Positions 36,965 to 45,879 of a stretch of DNA of 64,000 bases are shown here, one piece after another. The number at the start of each line of letters is the position of its first letter. Position 1 is the first letter of the stretch. The notes beneath the pieces were generated by a model. The model was not told the origin of the DNA, made no database searches, and saw nothing but the letters and a program-made list of their open reading frames with translations. The translations under genes and the position numbers were made by a program. The DNA is from CAWEBF01 sp963807235 (lineage in GTDB: Bacteria > Acidobacteriota > Vicinamibacteria > Vicinamibacterales > UBA2999): the NCBI GenBank assembly GCA_963807235.1, contig CAWEBF010000018.1, positions 1 through 64,000 of the forward strand. Direction: 5' to 3'.

Positions 36965-38988
36965 TACTCGAGCATCTGCGCAGTCAGGTCCTGCGGATAG
37001 GAGATCGTCACGTTCGTGATCGCGCCCGCCGCGTCGCGGACCGCCGTCAGCTTCGGCATCACGAACCCGGTATAAGACGGCAGCTTCAGCGCGTCCACAC
37101 GCTTCACCACCTCGTCCCGCAGCTTCGGATCGAAGTGGATGCCGTGATCGCCGAACAGCTTGGCCGCGGCGGCATAGTCGCCCTCCGACTTGATCCGCTG
37201 CACCTCGGCGAGCAGCCGGCCCACGCCGTCCCGGAACGCCTTCGCGTCCACCATCTCGTAGAACGTCTTCCCGTCGCGCTGCCGGACCGCGATGGCCTTG
37301 GTGTTGGCCAGCAGCCACCGCACCACCATCTGGCGGTTGCGCATGTGGTCTTCTTCGATCTGCGAGCCTTCGCGCACGCGGCGCAGCTGCACGATGGCGT
37401 TGCGCGTGTAGGCCTCGTACTCCGTTCTCGCCATGGCCTCCTGGTCGGCGGCGGGCACGATGCCCAGCTCCGCCAGCTTCGGATCGGCGATGAAGTACAA
37501 CGCGATCAGGTCCGCGCGTCCTTCTTCGAGAGCGGAGAAGTGTTCCTTGATCGCCGTCTGCGGCGTGCCGCGGAACCCGGGCGCCTGCTGGCCCGAGGCG
37601 TGACCGATCACCTCGTGCATATCGGTGTGCAGCTCGCCCGAGATCGTGCCGAGTCTGGCGCTGCGCTCGGACTCCTCCGGCGTCCACGAGAACTCCGTGC
37701 GCATCGCGCCCGACGAGGACTTGTCGTAGGCCTCGTTGACGTTGCTCAGCGACACCGACTTGCTGCCGAACTCTTCCCGGATCCGCTGGTCGTTGGGAAG
37801 GTTGATGCCGACCGGGGTGACGGGGCCCGAATCGCCCGTCTCCACCACGACGTCGATGGCGTTGGCGATGATGCCCTTCACGTTGGCCTTCCGGTACTTG
37901 GCATCGAAGGGCATCGCGTTCTCGAACCACTGGGCGTTGTCGGCGAACTTGCGGATGCGCTCGGTCTTCTCCCGGTTGACGACGAAGACCAGCGCTTCCC
38001 ACCCGCCTTTCACGCCGCGCGCATCCAGATACACCTCGATGAACCCGTTGATGACGTCGATGGGAGAGTCCTTGTCGGCCACCCACGCGATGTCGTACTT
38101 CGCGCGGTCGGCGTCGTCGCCCGTGCGGTACCACTGGATCAGCGCGCGTAGCGCGTTGGCCGTGAATTCTGGCGCAAAGGGAATCGCCGCTTCGAGGTGG
38201 GAGACGATCGCGGTGATCTCCTTGGAATAGCGCCCGCCCACCTTGTAGACCTCTTCCACCAGCTTGCCGTTCTGCTTCACCAGCCGCGAGTTGAGCCCGT
38301 TCTTCTCGAGGCCCGCTTTCTTGAACGCTTCGGCTTCCTTGAACGACACGCCCGAATAGAGGTTGTTCGCGCTGTCGAGGAGGATGTCCCTGCCGGGTCC
38401 CGGCGCCTTGTTCGTCACGATGGACTCGAACGCCGCATCGAAGAACATGGGCTCCAGCCGGGTCAGCATCGCGTCCAGGGACTCGCCGGATGGCGTGGCC
38501 ACCGTGGCGCCCGCCTGGACGGCGGCTTTTACCGCCGCCGTGAACGCCGCGGGCGTGGTCTTGAGCACGAACTTGCGAGCCGTCAGGTTGTTGTACGGCC
38601 CGTTGTTGATCCAGAACAGCTTCGTGTAGCGCTCGATTTCGGTCCGGGTCGCCGGGTCCACGGCCTGTGGCTGCAGCATCACGGCCTCGAGCAGCGCGCG
38701 CATCTCGAGCGCGTGGCGGTGTTTCTGGTCGATGAAGATGTCGCGGCCGGCCAGGGCCGCCTGATACAAGTGGTAGATCAGGGTCTTCTCGCGCAGCGGC
38801 AGCGATTCGAATCCGTCGGCGTACAGCTGGACGACGGCCGCGTCGTCCACCGATTCCAGCAGGTACTTGCGCTCGGCCTGGGGTGGCGTGTTTGCAGGTG
38901 CGCTCGTCGCGGGCGGCTCGGAACCCGACGAACACGCAGCGGCCAGCGTGGTGACGAGCGCCGCGAACAGAAGCTGCTGTCGCTGCAT
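36946..38988 (-). CDS. M49-like metallopeptidase lipoprotein (dipeptidyl peptidase III type)
   Basis: 680 residues. Lipoprotein signal (LLFAALVTTLAAACSSG) anchors it in the membrane, facing the periplasm. The zinc motif HEVIGH (from residue 458) and the second motif EEGRAD match the HExxGH / EExRAD pair of the M49 family, with zinc ligands H, H and E. The rest is helical with conserved NNGPYNN and AMPFDAKYRK. Homologues often carry a misleading dihydrofolate reductase label. ATG at 38988 has an AGGGAGAGGG SD. It likely degrades peptides entering the periplasm, fitting the S9 peptidase next door. Confidence 0.92.
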   Translation of the reverse strand: MQRQQLLFAALVTTLAAACSSGSEPPATSAPANTPPQAERKYLLESVDDAAVVQLYADGFESLPLREKTLIYHLYQAALAGRDIFIDQKHRHALEMRALLEAVMLQPQAVDPATRTEIERYTKLFWINNGPYNNLTARKFVLKTTPAAFTAAVKAAVQAGATVATPSGESLDAMLTRLEPMFFDAAFESIVTNKAPGPGRDILLDSANNLYSGVSFKEAEAFKKAGLEKNGLNSRLVKQNGKLVEEVYKVGGRYSKEITAIVSHLEAAIPFAPEFTANALRALIQWYRTGDDADRAKYDIAWVADKDSPIDVINGFIEVYLDARGVKGGWEALVFVVNREKTERIRKFADNAQWFENAMPFDAKYRKANVKGIIANAIDVVVETGDSGPVTPVGINLPNDQRIREEFGSKSVSLSNVNEAYDKSSSGAMRTEFSWTPEESERSARLGTISGELHTDMHEVIGHASGQQAPGFRGTPQTAIKEHFSALEEGRADLIALYFIADPKLAELGIVPAADQEAMARTEYEAYTRNAIVQLRRVREGSQIEEDHMRNRQMVVRWLLANTKAIAVRQRDGKTFYEMVDAKAFRDGVGRLLAEVQRIKSEGDYAAAAKLFGDHGIHFDPKLRDEVVKRVDALKLPSYTGFVMPKLTAVRDAAGAITNVTISYPQDLTAQMLEYSGARK

Positions 38989-39099
38989 GAAGCCCTCTCC
39001 CTTTTCCAGCTAGCTTAACGTCTAATATGGCGTCCGCTCGACAAGCTCGACACGGAGGGCGGCGCGGAACTCGGCGAGAGCAAAAGGCAAAAGGCCGAG
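38989..39099. other. Intergenic, 111 bases
   Basis: Holds two copies of GCAAAAG (39082-39095), another small 7-bp repeat. Nothing else seen. Confidence 0.4.
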
Positions 39100-39372
39100 T
39101 CAGGCCTTGCGGCGCGCGCGGCGCGTTGGCGCAGGGCCACCTTCGCCAATCGTTGCGATCCGGCTCACCAGGTCTTCGTAGAGAACGCGCGCGTGACGCC
39201 GAGTTTCCTCGAACCCCTGCTCCATGCGCTGTTCCAAGACATCGAACCGGCGTTCGACGGCTTCGAAGCCGTCGCGCATTTCCTCTCGCAAGGAAGGGAT
39301 AGTCGCGGTTTCGAGCTGTGACACTCTTTGCTCCAGCAACGTCAGACGACTCTGCATCGACCGGGGCGGCAT
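39100..39372 (-). CDS. Small coiled-coil protein
   Basis: About 90 residues, starting MPPRSMQSRLTLLEQRVSQL. Almost entirely heptad-patterned (LEQRVSQLETATIPSLREEM, FEAVERRFDVLEQRMEQGFE) with a basic tail PTRRARRKA. Probably a dimeric or trimeric coiled coil. The start at 39372 was chosen because an upstream in-frame extension is rich in unlikely sequence and overlaps the promoter of the divergent gene. Function unknown. Confidence 0.6.
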   Translation of the reverse strand: MPPRSMQSRLTLLEQRVSQLETATIPSLREEMRDGFEAVERRFDVLEQRMEQGFEETRRHARVLYEDLVSRIATIGEGGPAPTRRARRKA

Positions 39373-39455
39373 CGTCCTGCCGCCTTTGCCAACTTCGTGC
39401 CCGGAGATTACGAGAGCGGCAACGGTAGCATTCGCGCGCTCAGGGCACCAATGAC

Positions 39456-39461
39456 TATAAT
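39456..39461 (+). promoter_or_regulatory. -10 element upstream of the YciI-like gene
   Basis: Perfect TATAAT 59 bases before the TTG at 39521, which has a GAGGA SD. A conventional leader of about 50 bases is implied. Confidence 0.45.
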
Positions 39462-39520
39462 CGGCGCCCGGCACATGCCGGACGCGCCGCGCATTCTGCG
39501 GCGCACGAGCTGAGGACACG

Positions 39521-39826
39521 TTGCACTATTTGCTGACCTACGACGTCGTGAGCGACTACGTGACGCGGCGCGCGCCGCTGCGCGCGGCGCATATCGGCCT
39601 GGCACGAGCCGCGGTGGCGCGGGGCGAACTCGTGCTGGGCGGCGCGCTCGGCAACCCGCCCGACGCCGTGGCCCTGCTCTTCCAGGGAGACTCGCCGGCC
39701 GCGGCCGAAGCCTTCGCGCGCGAGGATCCGTACGTCCAGAACGGTCTGGTGACGGCATGGCGCGTGCGCGAGTGGACGACGGTGGTCGGCAAGGACGCCG
39801 CGGTGGCACTGCCGCCAAACCTCTGA
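39521..39826 (+). CDS. YciI-like protein
   Basis: 101-residue ferredoxin-fold YciI/dehydrochlorinase-like protein. The motif FAREDPYVQNGLVTAWRVRE matches the family's conserved D-P-Y...G-L segment, and the N-terminal strand has a His-containing turn (LRAAHIGLARAA). TTG start at 39521 with SD. YciI proteins are small cytoplasmic enzymes or ligand binders with few known roles. Confidence 0.85.
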   Translation: MHYLLTYDVVSDYVTRRAPLRAAHIGLARAAVARGELVLGGALGNPPDAVALLFQGDSPAAAEAFAREDPYVQNGLVTAWRVREWTTVVGKDAAVALPPNL

Positions 39827-39830
39827 TACA

Positions 39831-39879
39831 ACGACCAACGACCAACGACCAACGACTAACGACTAACGACTAACGAGGA
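39831..39879. repeat. 7-bp tandem repeat, ACGACCA/ACGACTA x7
   Basis: Seven units: ACGACCA three times, ACGACTA three times, then ACGAGGA. The last unit supplies the GAGGAG SD of the NIPSNAP gene that starts at 39886. The same unit class is at 55312-55346. Confidence 0.92.
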
Positions 39880-39885
39880 GCAGTC

Positions 39886-40314
39886 ATGAAGAAAGCAATC
39901 GCGGGTCTGGTGCTGATGCTGGCGTTCGCGGCCGGATTTGCGGCACGTGATCTGTTCCCCGCCGCGCAGGTGGTATCGGCGCAGGGGCCGCGCGTATTCG
40001 AGCTGCGCACCTACGTGGTGCCCGACAGCGCCAAGCTGGACCTGCTGCACGCGCGGTTCCGCAACCACACGGGCAAGTTCTTCCAGCGTCACGGCATGAC
40101 CCAGGTCTGGTACGGCAAGCCCATGGACCAGCCGGCGTCGGGGACCACCATGATCTACATGTTGGGGCACGCCAGCCGCGAAGCCGCGAAGAAGAGCTGG
40201 GATGCGTTTCGCGCGGACCAGGAATGGGCGGCCGTGGCGAAGGAATCGGGCGTGGGCCCGGTGAAGATCGAAGCCGTCTACATGGAGCCCACCGACTACT
40301 CGCCCTTGAAGTAA
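39886..40314 (+). CDS. Exported NIPSNAP-domain protein
   Basis: 142 residues. Signal peptide (AIAGLVLMLAFAAGFAARD) then one NIPSNAP domain: VFELRTYVVPDSAKLDLLHA, FFQRHGMTQVWYGKP, MIYMLGHASREAAKKSWDAF and KIEAVYMEPTDYSPL. Dimeric ferredoxin-like fold, role unknown. ATG preceded by GAGGAG that is part of the 7-bp array. Intact. Confidence 0.88.
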   Translation: MKKAIAGLVLMLAFAAGFAARDLFPAAQVVSAQGPRVFELRTYVVPDSAKLDLLHARFRNHTGKFFQRHGMTQVWYGKPMDQPASGTTMIYMLGHASREAAKKSWDAFRADQEWAAVAKESGVGPVKIEAVYMEPTDYSPLK

Positions 40315-40401
40315 GAGGGCTGCGTGCGGCCGCCCGCCCTGCGGTTCGTCACGGGCGGGGGGCTATACTCGCCGCAAGGTGGGAGGCTCCGAGCGTCGTC
40401 C

Positions 40402-40506
40402 TAGAAAACTTGACTCTCCGATTTCCAACCAAATGAGTCAAGTTTTCTACGCCCCGCCAAAGGCGGGGCAATCAAACACTGCCCTAGCGAGGCGGAGCCT
40501 CGCTAG
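40402..40506 (-). repeat. Nested-hairpin repeat element, copy 2 (full, reverse)
   Basis: In plus order: perfect 15-bp inverted repeat TAGAAAACTTGACTC (40402-40416) / GAGTCAAGTTTTCTA (40435-40449), hairpin GCCCCGCC/GGCGGGGC (40451-40469), reverse core CAATCAAACACTGC, hairpin CTAGCGAGGC/GCCTCGCTAG (40484-40506). The loop of the first hairpin is the complement of the loop in copy 1. It overlaps the 5' end of the next coding region. Confidence 0.92.
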
Positions 40507-41335
40507 TATTCTGCTGATGCTCGCGGCCGCCAGCGGGATCTTGATGGCTTGTTCGGCTGCCGCCCTCGCGCAGTTTCGAGGCGGGCGCAACTTCTTCAAC
40601 GCGCCCGCCCGGCTCGCCCCGGCATCCTTTCCCGACCGCAACTTCGTGGTCTGCCGCATCATGTACACGTCGGTACGCAGTGAGCCATCGGGCGGCGGGT
40701 GGCGCACCGATTACCCGTACGGCGAGATCAACCTCACCATCCGTCTGTCGGAGCTGACCAAGACGCCGGTCAGCCGCGGCCTGGCCGGTCGCGAGCCCAA
40801 CCACTATGTGGTCCGCCTGACCGACGAGGCCCTGTATCAGTGCCCATTCACGATCGCGTCCGACGTAGGCACGGTGGGCCTCGAACTCCACGAGGCGGAG
40901 CGGCTCCGCGACTATCTGCTCAAGGGCGGCTTCCTGTGGGTCGACGACTTCTGGGGCACCGAGGCCTGGGAGCATTGGACCCGCCAGCTGGCCGCGGTGC
41001 TGCCGCCCACGGAGTTTCCGGTGCAGGACGTGCCCCTGGACGATCCGATCTTCAAGTCGCAGTTCACGGTCACGAAGGTTCCGCAGATCACGAATATCGC
41101 GTTCTGGCGATCGACGCGCGGCGCGGACACATCCGAGCGCGGTTCCGACAGCGCCGAGCCGCACTTCCGCGTCATTCGCGACGAGCACGGACGCATCATG
41201 GTGGTGATGACGCACAACACCGACGTGGCCGACTCGTGGGAGCGGGAAGGTGACGATCCGGGTTTCTTCTACCAGTTCTCTCCCGATGGCTATGCGGTGG
41301 GCATCAATGTTCTGCTTCACGCCATGACCCACTGA
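40433..41335 (+). CDS. DUF4159 exported protein (first copy)
   Basis: DUF4159 family, a GATase-like alpha/beta domain found with MoxR systems. Mature part: FPDRNFVVCRIMYTSVRSE, YGEINLTIRLSEL, LRDYLLKGGFLWVDDFWG, DDPIFKSQFTVTKVPQI, MTHNTDVADSWERE and YAVGINVLLHAMTH. The first ATG (40433) lies inside the hairpin repeat, which then supplies MSQVFYAPPKAGQ and the basic ALARRS ahead of the hydrophobic signal core. The next ATG (40517) gives only MLAAASGILMACSAAALAQ, without a basic n-region. No SD is clear for either. Similar proteins are at 53615 and 54458. It heads the MoxR series. Confidence 0.85.
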   Translation: MSQVFYAPPKAGQSNTALARRSLASILLMLAAASGILMACSAAALAQFRGGRNFFNAPARLAPASFPDRNFVVCRIMYTSVRSEPSGGGWRTDYPYGEINLTIRLSELTKTPVSRGLAGREPNHYVVRLTDEALYQCPFTIASDVGTVGLELHEAERLRDYLLKGGFLWVDDFWGTEAWEHWTRQLAAVLPPTEFPVQDVPLDDPIFKSQFTVTKVPQITNIAFWRSTRGADTSERGSDSAEPHFRVIRDEHGRIMVVMTHNTDVADSWEREGDDPGFFYQFSPDGYAVGINVLLHAMTH

Positions 41336-41352
41336 GGAGCCAATCCGGCAGA

Positions 41353-42519
41353 GTGCCCCCTTCCGCTACCCCTCCCGGTCTCCCCGGCGTCCACGCGCAA
41401 CGGGTGATCTTCATCGACCTGGCTCGCGCGCTCGCGGTGGTGTTCATGCTGTACGGCCACGCGATCGACGCGCTGCTGGCCCCGATGTACAAGGCGGGCG
41501 CCTGGCACACCGCCTGGCAGTTCCAGCGCGGGCTCACGTCCAGCCTGTTCCTGCTGCTGTCCGGGTTCGCGTTCAGCGTGGCCACCGGCCGCCACTGGAC
41601 GTCTCACACCACGTTGACCCCGAAATGGTGGAAGCGCGTCCAGCGCTTCGCGGTGTTCATCGTTCTGGGCTACATGCTTCACTTTCCGGCGGGGCGCGTG
41701 TTCGACCTTCCCTGGGCGCGGGAGCCGCAATGGCGCAGCTTCTTCGCCGCCGACGTCCTGCAGCTGATCGGCGTGACGTTCATCGGCGTGCAGTGCCTGG
41801 TGCTCCTGGTGCCCGAGCGCCGCACATTCTCGTTCGTGGCGCTGGGCCTCGCCGTGCTGATGGTCGCCCTGACGCCGCTGATGTGGGGGGTCGACTGGAG
41901 CGCGTGGCTGCCGATCGGGATCTGGGCGTACCTCGCACCGGTCTTCGGCCCGGAGCTGCCCCTCTTCCCCCTGTTCCCGTGGTCGGCCTTCATCCTGATC
42001 GGCGTCGCCCTCGGCCAGTTGTACGCGCGATGGGGAGGCCGGAACCTGGCCGACTTCACGCGCCGTGCGCTGATCCTGCCCGGCGCCATCATCGTGGCCG
42101 CCGGCTACGGTATGGCGTTTTATCCAACCGAGCTCTTTGCGGGGGGCGCACGGAGCCTGCTGCCCGTGGACATGGCCATACGGGCGGGGGCGTGCCTGCT
42201 CATCCTGGGCGCGATTGCGCTTGGATGCGGTCACCTGACGCGGCTTCCGCACGTGTTCAGCGCCGTTGCGCAGGAAACCCTGCTCATCTACTTCATTCAC
42301 CTCTGTGTGATTTACGGATCGGCGTGGAGTTACGGCCTGGTCCACGCCTTCGGCGCCCAGCTGGACCCCTGGGGCACCCTGGGCGTGGTACTGGCGCTGG
42401 TGGCCGCCATGGCTGCGATGGCGGCCTACTGGAACTGGCTGAAGCACGCGCGTCCACACGCGGCCAAATGGGTGGGCCGAGTCGCGGTGGCCGTGCTGAT
42501 TGGGGGCTTTGTCTTTTGA
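41353..42519 (+). CDS. DUF1624/HGSNAT-like membrane acyltransferase
   Basis: 388 residues with about ten membrane helices. The N-terminus RVIFIDLARALAVVFMLYGH has the Asp/Arg/His pattern of heparan-alpha-glucosaminide acetyltransferase-like and DUF1624 proteins, followed by LFLLLSGFAFSVATG and a C-terminal ETLLIYFIHLCVIYG. It probably transfers an acyl group to an envelope glycan. GTG start 17 bases after the DUF4159 gene. Intact. Confidence 0.85.
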   Translation: MPPSATPPGLPGVHAQRVIFIDLARALAVVFMLYGHAIDALLAPMYKAGAWHTAWQFQRGLTSSLFLLLSGFAFSVATGRHWTSHTTLTPKWWKRVQRFAVFIVLGYMLHFPAGRVFDLPWAREPQWRSFFAADVLQLIGVTFIGVQCLVLLVPERRTFSFVALGLAVLMVALTPLMWGVDWSAWLPIGIWAYLAPVFGPELPLFPLFPWSAFILIGVALGQLYARWGGRNLADFTRRALILPGAIIVAAGYGMAFYPTELFAGGARSLLPVDMAIRAGACLLILGAIALGCGHLTRLPHVFSAVAQETLLIYFIHLCVIYGSAWSYGLVHAFGAQLDPWGTLGVVLALVAAMAAMAAYWNWLKHARPHAAKWVGRVAVAVLIGGFVF

Positions 42520-42579
42520 GCCGCCGCGGCCGCTCCGCCGAATAAACTAGGGAGCACGCCCCCGTCCCGCCGCGTGCGG

Positions 42580-42585
42580 TACAAT
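42580..42585 (+). promoter_or_regulatory. -10 element of the VWA/MoxR operon
   Basis: TACAAT 49 bases upstream of the ATG at 42635, which has a GGGAGGGG SD. A likely promoter for the run of tightly spaced genes from 42635 to 55231. Confidence 0.45.
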
Positions 42586-42634
42586 CGGCCCCTCTCTCCG
42601 GGCCTCAGGGGTCAGGGATTGGGAGGGGTCCTCA

Positions 42635-44920
42635 ATGTTTGACGCCCTGTTTCAGGCGCTATTTTCGTACCGGCCTGTCGTCTTTCAGCAGGGAGAGTTC
42701 CGCTTCGACGTCTCCAGTGCGTCGTTCGTGGCGGCGCTGGTGGCGGGGCTCGTCGCCGCGGTGGCGATCTTCACGTATCGCCGGGTCACCGTGGCCGACG
42801 GGACACTGCGCGACAAGGTGATCCTGACCACGCTCCGGGTGGCCGCGCTGGGCCTCGTGCTCTTCTGTCTGTTCCGCCCGACGCTGGTCGTACGGGCGGC
42901 CGTGAACCAGCGCAACGTCGTCGCCGTGGTGCTCGACGACTCGCGCAGCATGCAGATTCCCGACGTGCAGGGGATGCCGCGCGCCCAGTACGTCCGCGAC
43001 CAGTTCGGCACGCTCGAGAGTCCCGCCCTGAAACCGCTGGCCGAGCGGTTCCTGGTGCGCACGTTCCGCTTCTCGTCGGCGGCCCGCCGCGTGGGGTCCG
43101 CCAAGGAGATGTCGTTCGACGGCACCCAGACCCGGATCGGCGCCTCGCTGGACGGCGTGCGCGAGGAGCTGCGGGGGCTGCCGGTGGCCGGCATCGTCGT
43201 GGTGTCGGACGGCGCCGATACGAGCGAGGCCGCGCTGGCGGACGCGCTGCTGGGGCTCAAAGCCGAGAAGCTGCCTGTCTTCACCGTCGGGGTCGGCTCC
43301 GAGGCGCTGCCGCGCGACCTGCAGGTGGACCGCGTGAGTACCCCCCGGAACGTCCTGATGGGCGCCTCGCTGATGGTGGACGTCACGCTGACGCAGACCG
43401 GCTACGCCGGCCGAACCGTCACCGTGGACGTCGAAGATGAAGGGCGCATCGTGGGATCGGAGAAGGTGCAACTGCCGCCGAACGGCACGCCCGCGTCGGT
43501 GCGGGTGCGGGCGGTGGCATCGGAGCCCGGCCCACGCCTGTTCAAGTTCCGGGTCGCGCCCATCGAGGGCGAGGCCGTGTCGCAGAACAACTCCCGCGAG
43601 GCGCTGATCAACGTGCGGGACGCTCGTGAACGCATTCTGTACTACGAGGGCGAGCCGCGCTTCGAGATGAAGTTCCTGCGACGCGCCATCGCCGACGACA
43701 AGAACCTGCTGACGGTGGCGCTGCAGCGCACGGCCGACAACAAGTACATGCGCATCGACGGCGACCCCGACGAGGTGGCCGGCGGGTTCCCCAAGACGCG
43801 CGACGAGCTGTTCCGCTATCGCGGGCTGATCCTGGGCAGCATCGAGGCGGGCGCCTTCAGCGGCGACCAGTTGCAGATGATCGCCGACTTCGTGGACCGC
43901 CGGGGCGGGGGCCTGCTGATGCTCGGCGGCGCGCGCTCGTTCGGGGAAGGCGGCTTCGGCGGCACCCCGGTGGCCGACGCGCTGCCACTCGTCATCGACT
44001 CGCGTACCCGCGCCTCGGAGCCGGCGCCGCTGGCGCGCCTGAAGGTTGCCCCGACGCGCGCGGGACAAACGCACGCGGCCACGCAGCTGGCGGCCACCGA
44101 AGCCGCGTCCGCCGCGCGCTGGGCCGACCTGCCCCAGCTGACCAGCATCAACGCGCCGCTGCCCACCAAGCCCGCGGCCACGGCACTGTTGACGGGCGTC
44201 GACGAGCGCGGCCGGTCGCACGTCGTGCTGGCCTCGCATCAATACGGCCGCGGTAAGGCCATCGCCTTCACCGCGCAGGATTCGTGGCAGTGGCAGATGC
44301 ACGCCACGATCCCGCTCGAGGACCAGACGCACGAGCAGTTCTGGCGGCAGCTGATACGCTGGATGGTGGACGGCGTGCCCGACGCTGTCGACGTGCGGTT
44401 GACCGACCGCGTAGAGCCGGGGGAGCCCGTGCAGCTCGAGGCCACCGTGGCAGACAAGTCGTTCGTCGGCGTGAACGACGCGTCGGTGGTCGCGCACGTG
44501 GCCCGGCCGAACGGCCAGTCGCTCAACGTGCCGTTGCAGTGGACCGGTGATCGCGACGGCCAGTACCGCGGCAGCTTCGTGAGCGCGGAACCCGGGGCGT
44601 ACGAGGTGACCGTGGACGCGACGCGCGGGACCGAGACCATCGGCACCGGCGTGTCGTACGTCCGTGCCGTGGCCGGCGAGGGCGAGTTCTTCGACCCGAC
44701 GATGCACCCGGCGCCGCTGCGCCGCATCTCGGAAGAGACCGGCGGACGCTTCTACACGCCGGACGCCGTGTCGAAGCTGGCCGAGGACATCCGCTACGCG
44801 GGCCGGGGCGTGACAGCGCTCGAGGAACGCGAGCTGTGGAACATGCCGATCATCCTCGTCGGCCTGATGACCTTGCTCAGCGCCGAATGGGGTTATCGGC
44901 GGTGGCGGGGGTTGAGTTGA
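42635..44920 (+). CDS. Membrane VWA/GATase-like domain protein
   Basis: 761 residues. Two N-terminal membrane helices (SFVAALVAGLVAAVAIFTY, ILTTLRVAALGLVLFCLF), a periplasmic VWA-like domain (VVAVVLDDSRSMQIP with a MIDAS-type DxSxS variant, GIVVVSDGADTSEAAL), beta-sandwich domains, and a class I glutamine-amidotransferase-like domain (LGGARSFGEGGFGG). A C-terminal helix (MPIILVGLMTLLSAEWGY) returns to the membrane. This architecture is typical of large proteins next to MoxR. Its TGA overlaps the ATG of the next gene (TGATG). Confidence 0.88.
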   Translation: MFDALFQALFSYRPVVFQQGEFRFDVSSASFVAALVAGLVAAVAIFTYRRVTVADGTLRDKVILTTLRVAALGLVLFCLFRPTLVVRAAVNQRNVVAVVLDDSRSMQIPDVQGMPRAQYVRDQFGTLESPALKPLAERFLVRTFRFSSAARRVGSAKEMSFDGTQTRIGASLDGVREELRGLPVAGIVVVSDGADTSEAALADALLGLKAEKLPVFTVGVGSEALPRDLQVDRVSTPRNVLMGASLMVDVTLTQTGYAGRTVTVDVEDEGRIVGSEKVQLPPNGTPASVRVRAVASEPGPRLFKFRVAPIEGEAVSQNNSREALINVRDARERILYYEGEPRFEMKFLRRAIADDKNLLTVALQRTADNKYMRIDGDPDEVAGGFPKTRDELFRYRGLILGSIEAGAFSGDQLQMIADFVDRRGGGLLMLGGARSFGEGGFGGTPVADALPLVIDSRTRASEPAPLARLKVAPTRAGQTHAATQLAATEAASAARWADLPQLTSINAPLPTKPAATALLTGVDERGRSHVVLASHQYGRGKAIAFTAQDSWQWQMHATIPLEDQTHEQFWRQLIRWMVDGVPDAVDVRLTDRVEPGEPVQLEATVADKSFVGVNDASVVAHVARPNGQSLNVPLQWTGDRDGQYRGSFVSAEPGAYEVTVDATRGTETIGTGVSYVRAVAGEGEFFDPTMHPAPLRRISEETGGRFYTPDAVSKLAEDIRYAGRGVTALEERELWNMPIILVGLMTLLSAEWGYRRWRGLS

Positions 44921-45843
44921 TGCTACGCGCATTTCTCCTCATCGTCGTCGGTCTGGCCGGGGATCCCGACCACGGCAAGACGTTTCACGCCTGGGGCAAC
45001 GCGCTGGCCGACTCGGCGGAGCGGCTGGGCGTGGAGGCGAGCCGCCTCGTGTATCTGGTCGACGCCCCCGCTGAGGGTGACAAGAAGGTCAGCGGCCGGT
45101 CCACCCGAGAGGAAGTGACCAAGGCGCTCGAGCGATTCGCCGCGGAGGCCGGCCCGGACGACGTAGTGTTCGTCACGCTGATCGGCCACGGCACGGCGGC
45201 GGGAGGCACCGCAAAGTTCAACATGCCCGGGCCCGACATGGGCCCGGCGGAGTTCGCGCCGCTGCTGGCGAAGCTCAAGAGCCGCCAGATCGTCTTTGTG
45301 AACACGGCCAGCGCCAGCGGGCCCTTCGTCGAGGCGCTGTCGGGCTCAGGCCGCACCATCGTGACGGCCACGCGGAACGGCGCTGAGCAGTACGCGACGC
45401 TCTTCGGCGGGCATTTCATCGAGGGGCTGAGCGCCGAGGCGGCCGACGGCGACAAGAACAAGCGCGTCAGCGTGCTGGAGGCGTTTCTCTACGCGAAAGG
45501 CGCGGTGGCCCAGGCGTACCAGCGCGAGGGATTGCTGGCCACCGAGCACGCGATCCTCGACGACAACGGCGACAAGGAAGGCAGCCAGGATCCATCGGCG
45601 ACCGCCAAGGACGGCAAGGTCGCCACCATCGTCTCGCTGGGCACGGTGGGGAAGGACGATCTGCCCACCGACCCCAAGATTCGCGCGTTGTATCTCGAAC
45701 GGCGCGAGCTGGAGCGCCGCGTCGAGGCGCATCGACTGCTGAAGGAATCGATCCCGCCGGCGCGCTACGCCGCTGAGTTCGAGAAACTGGTGACCGCCCT
45801 CGCGCAGAAGACGCGCGAGATCCGCGCGGCCGAAGGCAAGTAG
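44920..45843 (+). CDS. Caspase/C13-like protein with Ser in place of the catalytic Cys
   Basis: 307 residues. A short hydrophobic N-terminus (MLRAFLLIVVGLAG) and a caspase-haemoglobinase-like domain. The His strand reads VVFVTLIGHGTA (His90). The strand that should end in ACxSG reads VFVNTASASG (128-134), so Ser131 stands where the nucleophilic Cys would be. Downstream TIVTATRNGAEQYATLFGGHFIEG resembles C13 substrate-loop segments. A charged helical tail ends the protein. Start at ATG 44920, coupled to the VWA gene. It could be a pseudo-protease that binds a substrate in the MoxR complex. Confidence 0.72.
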   Translation: MLRAFLLIVVGLAGDPDHGKTFHAWGNALADSAERLGVEASRLVYLVDAPAEGDKKVSGRSTREEVTKALERFAAEAGPDDVVFVTLIGHGTAAGGTAKFNMPGPDMGPAEFAPLLAKLKSRQIVFVNTASASGPFVEALSGSGRTIVTATRNGAEQYATLFGGHFIEGLSAEAADGDKNKRVSVLEAFLYAKGAVAQAYQREGLLATEHAILDDNGDKEGSQDPSATAKDGKVATIVSLGTVGKDDLPTDPKIRALYLERRELERRVEAHRLLKESIPPARYAAEFEKLVTALAQKTREIRAAEGK

Positions 45844-45879
45844 CCGCCGCGGGCATTTTCCGATCGGAGTCCATTGCCG

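Noticed and set aside
39831..39879. CRISPR array
   Set aside because: The 7-bp units have no spacers and are far too short.
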